From contig NZ_ACCB01000001.1 in NCBI RefSeq assembly GCF_000173735.1, forward strand, positions 124,001-188,000: a stretch of DNA of 64,000 nucleotides, written 5' to 3'. This DNA is from Yersinia aldovae ATCC 35236. GTDB lineage: Bacteria; Pseudomonadota; Gammaproteobacteria; Enterobacterales; Enterobacteriaceae. Numbering within the stretch: position 1 is the first letter of the stretch; every line of letters starts with the position of its first letter. The position numbers were made by a program, and so were the translations under genes. Shown piece after piece: positions 44,864 through 55,007 of the stretch. Under the pieces are notes generated by a model. It was not told the DNA's origin. It saw only the letters and a program-made list of their open reading frames with translations, and ran no database searches.

Positions 44864-46054
44864 TTAGTTTATTTTTTCCAGTTTGCCGCGAACATGTCTG
44901 CTGGCGCGGCGTGCCTGCCATGCCAGTAGGCACCCTGCCAGCATCACGATAGCCAGAGATAACTTAGGCTCAATAGGTAACGCCATCGCCAACAGGCCCA
45001 ATGCGGCTCCACCGGCCATTTGCACAAAACCGACCAACGCCGAAGCCACACCCGCTTCATTGGCATAGGGTTCCAGTGCATAACTGGTGGCAGGCCCCAT
45101 CATAAAGGCTAAACCGGCGCAGGCACTGGCAACGGGTAGCATATAAACCAGCCAGTGTTGCTGTAGCTCTGGCGACAATCGAAGGCCATACAACAGACTG
45201 AAACACCCGAGTGCCATCAACACGCTACCGGTCATCAGGCAGGCAGGGCGGCCCACTTTTTGGATAATCCTATTGGCAAAGAAGCTCACCGCCATAATCC
45301 AAAAACCATTAGCACCAAAAACCAGTGAGAATTGTAATGGACTCAGCCCTGCACCCACCATTAAGACATTCGGTGCCAGCGAGACGTAAGTGAGAGCCAT
45401 ACCCATCGCGCCGGCGTTAACCAGAGCGAATACCAAAAAGCGATCATCGCGCAAAATGCGCAGATAGTTCTTTATCGGCAGCCCGTTCACCGCTTGCGTA
45501 CCCGCTGGGCGAGTTTCTGGCAGGAAGACGATAATCAGGATTAACACCAACAACCCATATAACGCGAGGAACCAGAAGGGTGCCCGCCAGCCAAATGCTT
45601 CTGCGAGTAAGCCACCCAGCAGTGGCGCTAAGGCAGGAACGATATTCAGCGTACCATTAAGAAATCCAAAAGCTCGCGCCGCATCATTGCCACTTAGACG
45701 GTCACGCACACCGCTGAATGCCACTACCGCTGTGCAGCATACCGCTACACCTTGTAACAGGCGGGAACTGACGAACATGGTTGGGTTAACGGCAAGGGCG
45801 GCCATTATCGCTCCCAGCATGTAAAGAATGATGCCGATAATGGCGATGGGTTTGCGGCCATATTTATCAACCAGCGGCCCGGCAATCAGTTGACCTATGC
45901 CTAATACCATAATAAATAAGGCGATTGTCGATTGAATCAGTGATTCACTGCTATTTAGCCCTTTGGCTATGGCAGGGATGGTCGGTAAGTAGAGGTCGAT
46001 ACCGAGCGGGCCAAGCAGGATCAGACTTAACAGCAGAAAAAGGAATTTTTGCAT
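44864..46054 (-). CDS. Bcr/CflA-type MFS drug efflux transporter
   Basis: A 396-residue major facilitator with about twelve hydrophobic segments. The N-terminus LGPLGIDLYLPTIPAIAKGL is typical of the Bcr/CflA drug:proton antiporter group, and the MFS loop 2-3 motif is AGPLVDKYGRKPIAIIG near residue 58. LLQGVAVCCTAVVAFSGVRDR near residue 98 matches motif C-like regions of the group. The C-terminus ends in a basic tail (WQARRASRHVRGK). It is convergent with dadX, only seven bases apart, with no room for a separate terminator. The substrate cannot be inferred. Confidence 0.88.
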   Translation of the reverse strand: MQKFLFLLLSLILLGPLGIDLYLPTIPAIAKGLNSSESLIQSTIALFIMVLGIGQLIAGPLVDKYGRKPIAIIGIILYMLGAIMAALAVNPTMFVSSRLLQGVAVCCTAVVAFSGVRDRLSGNDAARAFGFLNGTLNIVPALAPLLGGLLAEAFGWRAPFWFLALYGLLVLILIIVFLPETRPAGTQAVNGLPIKNYLRILRDDRFLVFALVNAGAMGMALTYVSLAPNVLMVGAGLSPLQFSLVFGANGFWIMAVSFFANRIIQKVGRPACLMTGSVLMALGCFSLLYGLRLSPELQQHWLVYMLPVASACAGLAFMMGPATSYALEPYANEAGVASALVGFVQMAGGAALGLLAMALPIEPKLSLAIVMLAGCLLAWQARRASRHVRGKLEKIN

Positions 46055-46238
46055 AACAGAAAAACAACATCCAAATGACGAAGGTGGTGAGGATAAAGAA
46101 TTTACCGACAGATGAAAAGATTTAGCACAACCTAAACTGACGATAGTGACAATGTCACTTATTCACGCTCTTAAGACTCTAGTAGATTACTACAACTGAT
46201 GATATATCTCTTGTTATTCATTAGTTAACTTGGATTAG

Positions 46239-48833
46239 TTAACGGCTGGTGCGGTGTTCCAGCCATTGTTCCAGTTTGATGGCGGGAAGGGCTTCTGAGA
46301 ACAGAAAACCTTGACCAATTTGATAACCCTGCCGACTTAATAACGTGCGTTGGGCTTCATTTTCTACTCCCTCGACAATCACCGACAGTTGCAGGCTTTC
46401 GCCAATACGGATGACGGCTTCGCTCAAGGTACGGCTGGTTTCGTCATGTTCAAGGTCGTGGACAAAGCTTTTATCGAGCTTGATCTCGTCTAAATCCAAG
46501 CGGCGTAGATAACTTAAGCTGGAATAACCGGTGCCAAAGTCATCCATCGATAACCGTACGCCCATTCGATGGATTTTTTCTATGGTGACGAAAATTGCGG
46601 CATTATTTTCAATTAATATATCTTCGGTAATCTCCAGCGTTAGATCCTGTGGTGGTAAATGATTGCGCTGCAAAATATGTAAAATCATTTCAGGCAAACC
46701 GGGATTATGAAAGTTGGTGGGTGATAAGTTAACCGAGATCGAGGGCACTTCAATCCCCCGTAACCGCCAATCCGCCAGTTGCCGGCAGGCGGTTTCAATT
46801 GCCCAGAGCGCAAGTTCATTGATCAAACCACACTCTTCGGCCAGCGGAATAAAACGCTGGGGCAGGATATTGCCCAATATTGGATGAACCCAGCGACTCA
46901 ACGCCTCCACGCCATACAGATGCCCATCTTTGAGCATAACTTGCGGTTGATAGAATAATTCAAGTGAGCCGATATGGAATGCGTTACGCAGTGCATCTTC
47001 CATGTCCTGACGCTGCTGATTGAGATTATTCATTTCGGCACTGAAGAAATTGAAATGCCCATACCCCATATTCTTTGCTTTGTGCATGGCGATATCAGCA
47101 TGGATCATTAGCGTATCCAGATCGCTGCCATTTTCCGGGTATAAACTGATCCCAACACTGGCTGAAGGGATAATATTCATATCTGCAATCTGACACGGCT
47201 GGGACAGCAGACTGAGCATTTTTTCCACTTTGAGGGTGGCTTGCTGCATGGTGCTGGGGGCTAAAATAATAATAAATTCATCGCCAGACAGTCGGCCAAG
47301 GGTGTCACCTTTTGACACGTCGTTACGTAACCGTTGAGCGATGGCGGCGAGCAGTTCATCACCCGCGGCATGGCCGAGTGAATCATTAACCTGTTTAAAT
47401 CGATCCAGATTAATCACTAATACCGCGAGTGTGTGGCCACGTTCATCAGCCTGTACGATGGCTTGTTTAGCATATACCTGAAACTGATTGCGATTCGGCA
47501 GGCCCGTTAGCGAATCATAAAATGCCAGGTGCTGAATCTGTTTACGCGATTGTTCCCGTTCCATCGCTAAAGCGCACAAATTGGCGATCAATTTTACCAG
47601 TTGATAATGAAACTCGCTGGGGCCGCGTATTTCTTTGTAATAAAAAGCAAATGTGCCCAGAATCTGCCCCTGGCTGGAGAGAATCGGCGTTGACCAACAT
47701 GCCAGCAGCCCATGAGGTAGAATTAAGTGACGATAATTATCCCACAGTGGGTCGGTGGCAATGTCCTGGACTTCAACCGGTTTTTTACGAAATGCTGCCG
47801 TACCACAGGAGCCATCGAACGGACTAATGGGTACACAGGCCAATGCTGCCGTGTAAGTGAGTGGCAGACCTGGAGCCGCCAGATGGCTGAGGTGGTTTTG
47901 TCCGTTGGCCTGCAAGATGCTGGCGGTGACTTCTGGTGCGATGCGCTCAACTTCGTGACACAGCAGTGACATCACATCTTCCAGTGAGTGTTCTTTTATC
48001 AGTGCTTCCAATACCTTATATTGCAGCACTTCATACATTTTAGTCAGGGTAATATCGGTTAATACCCCGATGCTATAACTCGACTTTCCCTGTTTATCCA
48101 CCAGTGAATTGATAACCGCTGAACACCAGTGGGGTTGCTTGTCTTTGCTGTAAAACAGCTCTTTAGGTAACAATTGTTGTTGTGCATTTGGCGAAGTCGA
48201 ATCGTTCAACACCAATTGTTCAGGATGCGCACTTTGTAGCAGGCCAACCATGTTCTGGCCCAGTGCCTGCTCGGGCGTGTAACCGAATAACTGGGTAAAA
48301 CCCTGATTAATGTAGACGGCCTGTTGTCCATGTACACTGTTTGCAGCAATGAACATGGCACTGTCACTGCGATCTGTTAATTGCGTTAATAGCTCTACCC
48401 ATCCCTGAGTCGCTTTTTGCTGTTCAATCAGGAGCGTAATGTCTTTGGCAATTTTCACCATTCGGTTCACGCTGCCATCCGGCCCACGTACCGGTTGATA
48501 GATAGCGGCCAGCCAGACCGTTGAGCCATCTTTATGTAACCGTTCAAAACGGCCTTCTAACGACTCGCCAGCTAATAGGCATTCTTTTAAGGTTTGGTAT
48601 TCCTCACTGGCGGCATAGTTTGGGTGACAAAACATTAAATGATACTGACCAATTACGTCTTCACGTTGATAGCCAAAATAATCCAGATAGTTTTGATTAA
48701 CGTCGATAATACGGCTGGTAAGATCAAACTCAATAATTGCCAATGAGCTATCCAGGGCGCTTAATAGCGCACTATTTTCATCAAACTCAGGCTGAAGTAC
48801 TCCTGGCGACACGGCTGTTTTTTGGGATTTCAT
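46239..48833 (-). CDS. PAS-PAS-GAF-GGDEF-EAL protein, likely cyclic-di-GMP phosphodiesterase
   Basis: An 864-residue cytoplasmic signalling protein without transmembrane segments. Two PAS domains cover about residues 25-140 and 150-265, and a GAF domain about 280-425 (PISPFDGSCGTAAFRKKPVEV). The GGDEF domain near 440-600 has SGDEF in place of GGDEF and lacks an RxxD inhibitory site, so cyclase activity is doubtful. The EAL domain keeps EALSRW near 644, ISVNLSPTNF, LEITED, DDFGTGYSS near 766, KLDKSF and VEGVENEAQ, all of the residues for metal binding and catalysis. I infer a phosphodiesterase controlled by small-molecule or redox signals. The cofactor of the PAS domains is not evident. Confidence 0.92.
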   Translation of the reverse strand: MKSQKTAVSPGVLQPEFDENSALLSALDSSLAIIEFDLTSRIIDVNQNYLDYFGYQREDVIGQYHLMFCHPNYAASEEYQTLKECLLAGESLEGRFERLHKDGSTVWLAAIYQPVRGPDGSVNRMVKIAKDITLLIEQQKATQGWVELLTQLTDRSDSAMFIAANSVHGQQAVYINQGFTQLFGYTPEQALGQNMVGLLQSAHPEQLVLNDSTSPNAQQQLLPKELFYSKDKQPHWCSAVINSLVDKQGKSSYSIGVLTDITLTKMYEVLQYKVLEALIKEHSLEDVMSLLCHEVERIAPEVTASILQANGQNHLSHLAAPGLPLTYTAALACVPISPFDGSCGTAAFRKKPVEVQDIATDPLWDNYRHLILPHGLLACWSTPILSSQGQILGTFAFYYKEIRGPSEFHYQLVKLIANLCALAMEREQSRKQIQHLAFYDSLTGLPNRNQFQVYAKQAIVQADERGHTLAVLVINLDRFKQVNDSLGHAAGDELLAAIAQRLRNDVSKGDTLGRLSGDEFIIILAPSTMQQATLKVEKMLSLLSQPCQIADMNIIPSASVGISLYPENGSDLDTLMIHADIAMHKAKNMGYGHFNFFSAEMNNLNQQRQDMEDALRNAFHIGSLELFYQPQVMLKDGHLYGVEALSRWVHPILGNILPQRFIPLAEECGLINELALWAIETACRQLADWRLRGIEVPSISVNLSPTNFHNPGLPEMILHILQRNHLPPQDLTLEITEDILIENNAAIFVTIEKIHRMGVRLSMDDFGTGYSSLSYLRRLDLDEIKLDKSFVHDLEHDETSRTLSEAVIRIGESLQLSVIVEGVENEAQRTLLSRQGYQIGQGFLFSEALPAIKLEQWLEHRTSR

Positions 48834-49279
48834 GGTGAATTCCTATGCGATGCATCCGGTAGCTGTCTTAGTTAAATAACACGGCTGTTATAACTATTCA
48901 GATATCACTATTCTTTATTAAAAAAATAGGGTAAAGGATAATTATCAAAATATGAGTTAACTAAAAAATACGGCAGTCTTCTTTATTTCGGCAGAGTGCT
49001 AACTTTATGATTAAAAATAGAAACCAGTGTATTACTAAGCGAGTAATAGAATTATTTTTTGTTAACTTATCTGACCACATGAGTAGATATTATTTATTTG
49101 ATTAAGTTTAGTCGATAGTGGTGGGATAAATGCGGTATTTATTGTAATGAGGTAGCAAAAAATAATTTCTTAGTCACGGATAAGTTAAAAATAGCCATAA
49201 TTATCTGGCGTTGTGTTTTGGTTAATTGGACGGCAGATAAGCGTGGCCAAAATTGTGTAACCTAGTCAGTTATACCGGC
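48834..49279. other. AT-rich intergenic region upstream of the EAL-domain gene
   Basis: No gene, clear operator or terminator is seen in these 446 bases. They are markedly AT-rich. The promoter of the EAL-domain gene must lie in its left part. Confidence 0.5.
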
Positions 49280-50329
49280 TCAATGTTTATGCCGATGATG
49301 TGAATCAGGGAAATGCCGGTGAGAGTGGCTTATTGGCCGATGCTGGTGGCGATGTTTGTGGGCGGCACCTTCGGTTACAGGGAAATCATGTGTGTGCTGA
49401 TGATGCTCATCATGCAGATGTTGGTGCTCATGCGATAATTCATCATGAGTATGCTGATGCTCATGCTGTTCCGTCAGATGCAACCCGATCCCCACCGCCA
49501 TCAGTAGCCCGGCGACGATTAATGTAAATGTGACAGTGTCACCCATTGCGATTGCCAATATGGCACCTAAAAAAGGCGCAATAGAGAAATAGGCACCGGT
49601 ACGCGCCGTGCCGAGGTGACGTAATCCGATGACAAACAGCGCCAGACTGACGCCGTAAGCAAAAAAACCAACCAGTAAAGCGCTGAGCAGATTTGTCAGC
49701 GGTGGCATCGTCGCACCCAGAGCAAAAGCGAAGGTCAGATTCACCGCGCCAGCAACCAGCCCTTTGATAGCTGCAATCCAGGTGGCATCAGTTAACGAAA
49801 CCTTGCGAGTCAGATTGTTATCAATTCCCCAGGCAAAGCACGCACCTAAAATAGCCAGTGTTGGCCCCAAACCGGCAAAATGCGCCTCTCCCGGCCAGCT
49901 TAAAATCACCGCACCGGCAACAATCACTATCATGCCCAAGGCGATACGGCGGTCAAAATTCTCTTTGAAAGCAAACCAGGCAAGCAGGGCGGTAAATACC
50001 CCTTCAGCATTGAGCAACAATGATGCTCCGGATGCAGGCATCCCCGTTAGCCCTATCATCAGCAGGACTGGAGCCACAATTCCGCCTGCGCTGATAGCAC
50101 CGAGTAACCACAGTAATTCGTTACGGGGCAGGCGGACAGCCGCCGCGCGGGTTAGCAAACGATAGAGCGCCAAGCCGATACCCGAACCCAAATAGAGTAA
50201 ACCTGCCAGTAGCCACGGGCTGACGGTATCGAGTAAGTGTTTTGCCAGCGGGGTGCCGGCACCAAACAGTACCGCGGCACTCAATGCGGCTAATACACCG
50301 GGTTGTCGCAGCCCATCATGCCATTTCAT
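49280..50329 (-). CDS. EamA/DMT-family transporter with histidine-rich C-terminal tail
   Basis: A 349-residue protein in two parts. Residues 1-286 are a ten-helix drug/metabolite transporter with two EamA repeats (LAALSAAVLFGAGTPLAKHLL in the first, LAILGACFAWGIDNNLTRK in the second). The last 63 residues are hydrophilic and contain 23 histidines in HxH patterns (EHQHTHD, HEHQHLH, HSHRHF). Such tails bind zinc, nickel or cobalt, so a metal-linked role as exporter or sensor is plausible, though DMT proteins mostly move organic compounds. Neighbours give no further hint. The tail has no Cys. Confidence 0.88.
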   Translation of the reverse strand: MKWHDGLRQPGVLAALSAAVLFGAGTPLAKHLLDTVSPWLLAGLLYLGSGIGLALYRLLTRAAAVRLPRNELLWLLGAISAGGIVAPVLLMIGLTGMPASGASLLLNAEGVFTALLAWFAFKENFDRRIALGMIVIVAGAVILSWPGEAHFAGLGPTLAILGACFAWGIDNNLTRKVSLTDATWIAAIKGLVAGAVNLTFAFALGATMPPLTNLLSALLVGFFAYGVSLALFVIGLRHLGTARTGAYFSIAPFLGAILAIAMGDTVTFTLIVAGLLMAVGIGLHLTEQHEHQHTHDELSHEHQHLHDEHHQHTHDFPVTEGAAHKHRHQHRPISHSHRHFPDSHHRHKH

Positions 50330-50430
50330 GGTGTTAACTCTGAGAGTAATGGAGGTGTGACAATGTTAACCGATGAAAAAGCCGGAAAACCATTTCTGTG
50401 GCAGAAAAAGTTAACCGGCTGCTATTATCG

Positions 50431-51705
50431 TTAATTATCAATTGTCTGTTTGTGAAACAACTCACGAAATACCGGGTAAATATCTTCTGGCTCACGGATA
50501 TGTTGCATGGCAAAATTCGCAAAATTTGCCTCTAAATCTTCATATTCCCGCCACAAGGTTTGATGGGCACGGCGGGTTATCTCGATGTAGCTGTAGTAAC
50601 GCACCATGGGCAGGATCTTTCTTGCCAGTAACTCATGACACAGCGGCGAGTCATCTGCCCAGTTGTCGCCATCAGAGGCTTGGGCGGCGTAGATATTCCA
50701 CTGTGCCGGGTCATAGCGTTCTTGCACCACTTCATCCATCAACTTCAGTGCGCTGGAAACAATGGTGCCGCCGGTTTCTTGTGAGTAGAAAAACTCTTGC
50801 TCATCGACTTCTTTAGCTTGTGTATGGTGGCGAATATAGACCACGTCGACATTTTTATAGGTTCGGCTCAGGAACAGGTAAAGTAAGATGTAAAACCGCT
50901 TTGCCATGTCCTTGGTGGCTTGATCCATCGAACCTGACACATCCATTAGGCAGAACATTACCGCCTGGCTGGATGGCTCTGGACGACGCTCATAGTTTTT
51001 ATAACGTAAATCGAAGGTATCGATAAAAGGTACTCTGGCGATTTTTTGCTTCAATTCGGCAATCGCTTTGCGCACCCGTTCTTCTTCGAGTAATTGGGCT
51101 GGTTCAGAGTGCTCCAGCACACTGAGCGTCTCTTCCAGTTCACGCAGTTCGCGGCGCTTACTGGCGGTCATGGCGGTACGACGGGCCAGCGAGTTTTGCA
51201 GCGAACGCACCACACTGATATTGGCCGGTACGCCGTTTGAGGTGTAACCCGCGCGATGAGTTTTGAATTCTGTCAGTTGTTTATGCTGATTTTTCTTTAA
51301 GTTGGGTAGGGCAAGGTCTTCAAATAAAAGATCCAGATATTCATCTTTAGAGATCTGAAAGACAAATTCATCTTCACCTTCACCATCTTGACTGGCATTA
51401 CCCTGACCACTGCCGCTGCCACCACCACCTTGCGGGCGTTCCACCCGATCATTAGTGACAAAGTGGTCATTACCGGGGTGTACCCGGTGGCGCAATCCAC
51501 CACGGCCCTGATGGAACATTGGCTCATTGATGTCGTCAATAGGAATCGATACTGATTCGCCACTTTCAATATCCGTTACCGACCTTTTGTTGATAGCATC
51601 GGAAATCGACTGTTTAATTTGCGCCTTATAGCGGCGCAAAAAGCGTTGGCGGTTAACCATGCTTTTATTCTTGCCGTTAAGTCGTCTGTCAATAAAGTAG
51701 CCCAT
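50431..51705 (-). CDS. yeaH: YeaH, UPF0229 protein with von Willebrand A-like domain
   Basis: A 424-residue UPF0229 protein (E. coli 427). It starts [27 protein letters not shown] glycine- and serine-rich linker ([23 protein letters not shown]) lies near residues 92-113. The vWA-type domain with the metal site MDVSGSMD near residue 247 follows, with [12 protein letters not shown] near residue 306 as a further metal-site loop. It lies downstream of yeaG on the same strand and is probably co-transcribed; in E. coli yeaGH is induced in starvation and stationary phase. Confidence 0.96.
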   Translation of the reverse strand: MGYFIDRRLNGKNKSMVNRQRFLRRYKAQIKQSISDAINKRSVTDIESGESVSIPIDDINEPMFHQGRGGLRHRVHPGNDHFVTNDRVERPQGGGGSGSGQGNASQDGEGEDEFVFQISKDEYLDLLFEDLALPNLKKNQHKQLTEFKTHRAGYTSNGVPANISVVRSLQNSLARRTAMTASKRRELRELEETLSVLEHSEPAQLLEEERVRKAIAELKQKIARVPFIDTFDLRYKNYERRPEPSSQAVMFCLMDVSGSMDQATKDMAKRFYILLYLFLSRTYKNVDVVYIRHHTQAKEVDEQEFFYSQETGGTIVSSALKLMDEVVQERYDPAQWNIYAAQASDGDNWADDSPLCHELLARKILPMVRYYSYIEITRRAHQTLWREYEDLEANFANFAMQHIREPEDIYPVFRELFHKQTIDN

Positions 51706-51816
51706 AACTCCCCCTGCCTCTGTGCCCTACATCTTTCACGCTGTAGCTGTGCTGGCTGCCAACACAGCCACAACGCGAAAGCTGTACCTGCGATGTTAGG
51801 GTGGATCGATAACAGG

Positions 51817-53751
51817 TTATGATGATTTTCTTACCCGCAGATACCATTCGCACAGCAAACGAACTTGCTTGCGGGTATAACCTTTCTCCATCATTCGGTC
51901 GACAAAGTCATCATGTTTTTTCTGCTCATCCGTTGAGGTCTTGGCATTAAAGGAGATAACGGGCAATAACTCTTCCGTGTTGGAGAACATTTTCTTCTCG
52001 ATAACGGTACGCAGCTTCTCATAACTGGTCCAATTTGGATTACGGCCATTATTATTGGCTCTGGCGCGCAACACAAAATTGACGATTTCATTACGGAAGT
52101 CTTTCGGGTTGCTGATACCCGCCGGTTTTTCAATTTTCTCCAGTTCAGCATTCAGTGCTTCACGGTCAAATAACTGCCCGGTATCTGGGTCACGATACTC
52201 TTGATCCTGAATCCAGAAATCGGCGTAGATAACATAACGGTCAAAAATGTTCTGACCATATTCAGAGTAGGATTCCAGGTAGGCAGTCTGGATCTCTTTA
52301 CCGATAAATTCGGCGTATTTCGGGATCAAATAGCCTTTCAGATGCTCAAGGTATTTCTCTGCAACATCTTGTTGGAATTGTTCCCGCTCGATTTGCTGTT
52401 CCAGCACGTAGAACAGATGTACCGGGTTAGCGGCCACTTCGGCGTGATCAAAGTTAAATACCCTTGAGAGGATTTTAAAGGCAAAACGGGTAGAAAGGCC
52501 GTTCATCCCTTCGTCAACCCCCGCGTAGTCGCGATACTCCTGATACGACTTGGCTTTCGGATCGGTATCTTTCAGACTTTCACCGTCATAGACTCGCATT
52601 TTGGAGTAAATACTGGAGTTTTCCGGTTCTTTCATTCGGGAAAGAATCGAGAAACGTGCCAGTGTTTCCAGTGTGCCAGGCGCGCAAGGTGCGTGGGTTA
52701 ATTCACTGTGATTCAACAGCTTGTCGTAAATTTTGATCTCTTCTGAGACACGCAAGCAATAAGGCACTTTGACGATATACACCCGGTCGAGGAATGCCTC
52801 GTTGTTTTTGTTATTACGGAAAGTGACCCACTCAGATTCGTTTGAGTGTGCGAGGATAATACCGCTGAATGGCAGGGCAGAGATCCCCTCGGTACCGTTA
52901 TAGTTCCCTTCCTGCGTGGCGGTCAGTAATGGATGTAGCACCTTAATGGGCGCTTTGAACATCTCGACGAATTCCATAATCCCCTGGTTTGCACGGCACA
53001 ATGCGCCGGAATAACCATAAGCATCGGGATCGTTTTGCGCGTGATTTTCCAGTTTACGGATATCTACTTTACCGACCAGTGCGGAGATATCCTGATTATT
53101 CTCATCACCCGGCTCAGTTTTCGCGATAGCTATCTGTTCAAGGATTGAGGGCCAAACTTTAATGACTTTGAATTTGGTAATATCACCACCAAAGTCATGC
53201 AAGCGCTTGGCCGCCCACGGCGACATAATGGTGCCAAGATAACGGCCAGGAATGTTGTACTCTTTGGCCAGAATTGCCGCATCTTCCTGCGGGTTGAATA
53301 AGCACAATGGATGGTCATTGACCGGGCTGCGCTCACCATTAGCACTTAAGATGTAGATAGGGACACGTTGCATCAGTGCTTTCAAGCGTTCAGCCAGTGA
53401 TGATTTACCCCCACCGACCGGGCCGAGCAAGTAGAGGATCTGTTTCTTCTCTTCTAAGCCTTGGGCCGCATGTTTGAGATAGGAAACAATCTGTTCGATG
53501 GCTTCCTCCATACCATAGAATTCTTCAAAAGCAGGGTAGCGGGCGATAACCCGGTTAGAAAACAGCCGAGACATGCGGGACTCTAGCGCGGTATCAACCA
53601 TGACTGGCTCACCAATTGCCATCAGCAAACGTTCAGCCGCATTGGCATATGCGCTGCGATCTTGCTGGCAGATGGTGAGGAACTCTTGCAGTGTGAACTC
53701 TTCGTCCTTGGCCGCTTCGTAGCGCTGGCGATAGTGATCAAATATGTTCAT
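51817..53751 (-). CDS. yeaG: YeaG, PrkA-family serine protein kinase
   Basis: A 644-residue PrkA-family protein, close to E. coli YeaG in length. The N-terminal AAA-type domain has Walker A LLGPVGGGKSSLAERLK near residue 110. Conserved AHSNESEWVTFRNNKNNEAFLDR is near residue 300. The C-terminal PrkA domain (residues from about 390) includes YVIYADFWIQDQEYRDPDTGQLFDREALN. YeaG is reported to act in the response to nitrogen starvation in E. coli. It precedes yeaH after 111 bases. I searched its upstream region for a sigma-54 type motif by eye and found none. Confidence 0.96.
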   Translation of the reverse strand: MNIFDHYRQRYEAAKDEEFTLQEFLTICQQDRSAYANAAERLLMAIGEPVMVDTALESRMSRLFSNRVIARYPAFEEFYGMEEAIEQIVSYLKHAAQGLEEKKQILYLLGPVGGGKSSLAERLKALMQRVPIYILSANGERSPVNDHPLCLFNPQEDAAILAKEYNIPGRYLGTIMSPWAAKRLHDFGGDITKFKVIKVWPSILEQIAIAKTEPGDENNQDISALVGKVDIRKLENHAQNDPDAYGYSGALCRANQGIMEFVEMFKAPIKVLHPLLTATQEGNYNGTEGISALPFSGIILAHSNESEWVTFRNNKNNEAFLDRVYIVKVPYCLRVSEEIKIYDKLLNHSELTHAPCAPGTLETLARFSILSRMKEPENSSIYSKMRVYDGESLKDTDPKAKSYQEYRDYAGVDEGMNGLSTRFAFKILSRVFNFDHAEVAANPVHLFYVLEQQIEREQFQQDVAEKYLEHLKGYLIPKYAEFIGKEIQTAYLESYSEYGQNIFDRYVIYADFWIQDQEYRDPDTGQLFDREALNAELEKIEKPAGISNPKDFRNEIVNFVLRARANNNGRNPNWTSYEKLRTVIEKKMFSNTEELLPVISFNAKTSTDEQKKHDDFVDRMMEKGYTRKQVRLLCEWYLRVRKSS

Positions 53752-54174
53752 AGCGATGCCCGTCCTGTTTGAATGGTTGGGAACATAAAATAATAGTAGC
53801 GCTTTATTGGGTTAAAATTTTGAAACTACTACCTTATTGTTATGGTCGCGTCTCCTCTAAAGGTCAAGTGAGTCATTAACATAGATTTGTCACCCACCGA
53901 ACAATAAATGACCACCAATTAGTGATTAAATCTATTTTTTATTTTATTACTAGCATTTTATATATGATTAATTAAGCTTATCTATTTGAATGTATCGTTA
54001 TTTTATTGCAATCAAATCTACGTAAATTTTTTGGTTATCAGGGATAGGATAATGGGGGATAAGTTGTACTGGCGTTTTGGATGTCCACCTAAAATGTGTA
54101 AAAATTTCGCCACAGACAACTAATTGATTTACACTAGATCTGAGCAATATTTTGTTACTAACAGGATTTAATCA
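53752..54174. other. Divergent yeaG-mipA regulatory region
   Basis: No gene is seen in 423 bases. The DNA is very AT-rich, especially 53930-54030, typical for stress-regulated or H-NS-bound promoters. No operator could be named. Confidence 0.5.
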
Positions 54175-54945
54175 GTGAAAAAACATCATATAAAAATGAC
54201 GCGCATGAAAACTCTGGCTGCTTTAACTATTGCCACGGCTATTTGTATGCCAGCGGCGATGGCAGGAACCTGGTCTCTGGGGGCGTCGGCATTGGTTAGC
54301 CCAGATCCCTATCGTGGCAAGAATGACCGCGTATATCCTGTACCCATCATTACTTACGAAAGTGATAATTTCTACTTTCGTACTTTAGCTGCGGGCTATT
54401 ACTTGTGGAAAGATGATAATAACCGCTTATCAATTGATGCCTATTATTTGCCTCTACATTTTACGCCAGGCGACAGTGACGACCAGCAGATGAAGCAGTT
54501 GGATAAACGACGCAGCACCCTGATGGCGGGGATGTCATATTCTCACATTGAGGACTGGGGAACATTGCGAACCATGTTCTCAGGTGATGTGCTGGATAAC
54601 AGCAACGGTTTTGTCGGGGATCTGGCCTATTTATACCGTTATACCGTCGATAGCTGGACACTGATACCCGGAGCCGGTGTGAGCTGGAACAGCAGTGACC
54701 AAAATGGTTATTACTATGGTGTCAGTGGCGCTGAATCCGCGCGCAGTGGCTTTGCGCAATATAACCCAAGCGATAGCTGGTCACCGTATTTGGAATTATC
54801 TGCTCATTACACTATCAACCCAAACTGGAATGCCTTCTTTACGGGCCGTTATATCCGTCTGTCCAATGAAGTGAAAAATAGCCCGGTGGTTGATAAATCC
54901 TATACCGGTGTGCTGTGGACTGGCGTGACTTATACTTTCCGCTGA
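54175..54945 (+). CDS. mipA: MipA/OmpV-family outer-membrane protein
   Basis: A 256-residue outer-membrane beta-barrel of the MipA/OmpV family (E. coli MipA 248), described as a scaffold for MltA and PBP1B. The signal peptide ends in CMPAAMAGTW near residue 30. The mature part has alternating strands such as WSLGASALVSPDPYRG and ends in a C-terminal aromatic strand WTGVTYTFR, as expected for assembly by BamA. The start is GTG with AGGA nine bases upstream; ATG 54196 or 54205 inside are alternatives. Its divergence from yeaG matches E. coli. Confidence 0.93.
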   Translation: MKKHHIKMTRMKTLAALTIATAICMPAAMAGTWSLGASALVSPDPYRGKNDRVYPVPIITYESDNFYFRTLAAGYYLWKDDNNRLSIDAYYLPLHFTPGDSDDQQMKQLDKRRSTLMAGMSYSHIEDWGTLRTMFSGDVLDNSNGFVGDLAYLYRYTVDSWTLIPGAGVSWNSSDQNGYYYGVSGAESARSGFAQYNPSDSWSPYLELSAHYTINPNWNAFFTGRYIRLSNEVKNSPVVDKSYTGVLWTGVTYTFR

Positions 54946-54972
54946 TAAATAAAGTAACACATTGAATCATAA

Positions 54973-54997
54973 AAAATGGGGCTAATGCCCCATTTTT
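54973..54997. terminator. Bidirectional terminator between mipA and yeaD
   Basis: AAAATGGGGC and GCCCCATTTT form a perfect 10-bp stem with a TAAT loop, flanked by A and T runs. The two genes are convergent. Confidence 0.93.
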
Positions 54998-55007
54998 ACG
55001 TTTAAAA

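Noticed and set aside
53752-54174. Sigma-54 promoter for yeaG
   Set aside because: No GG-N10-GC type motif could be found by eye on the minus strand.
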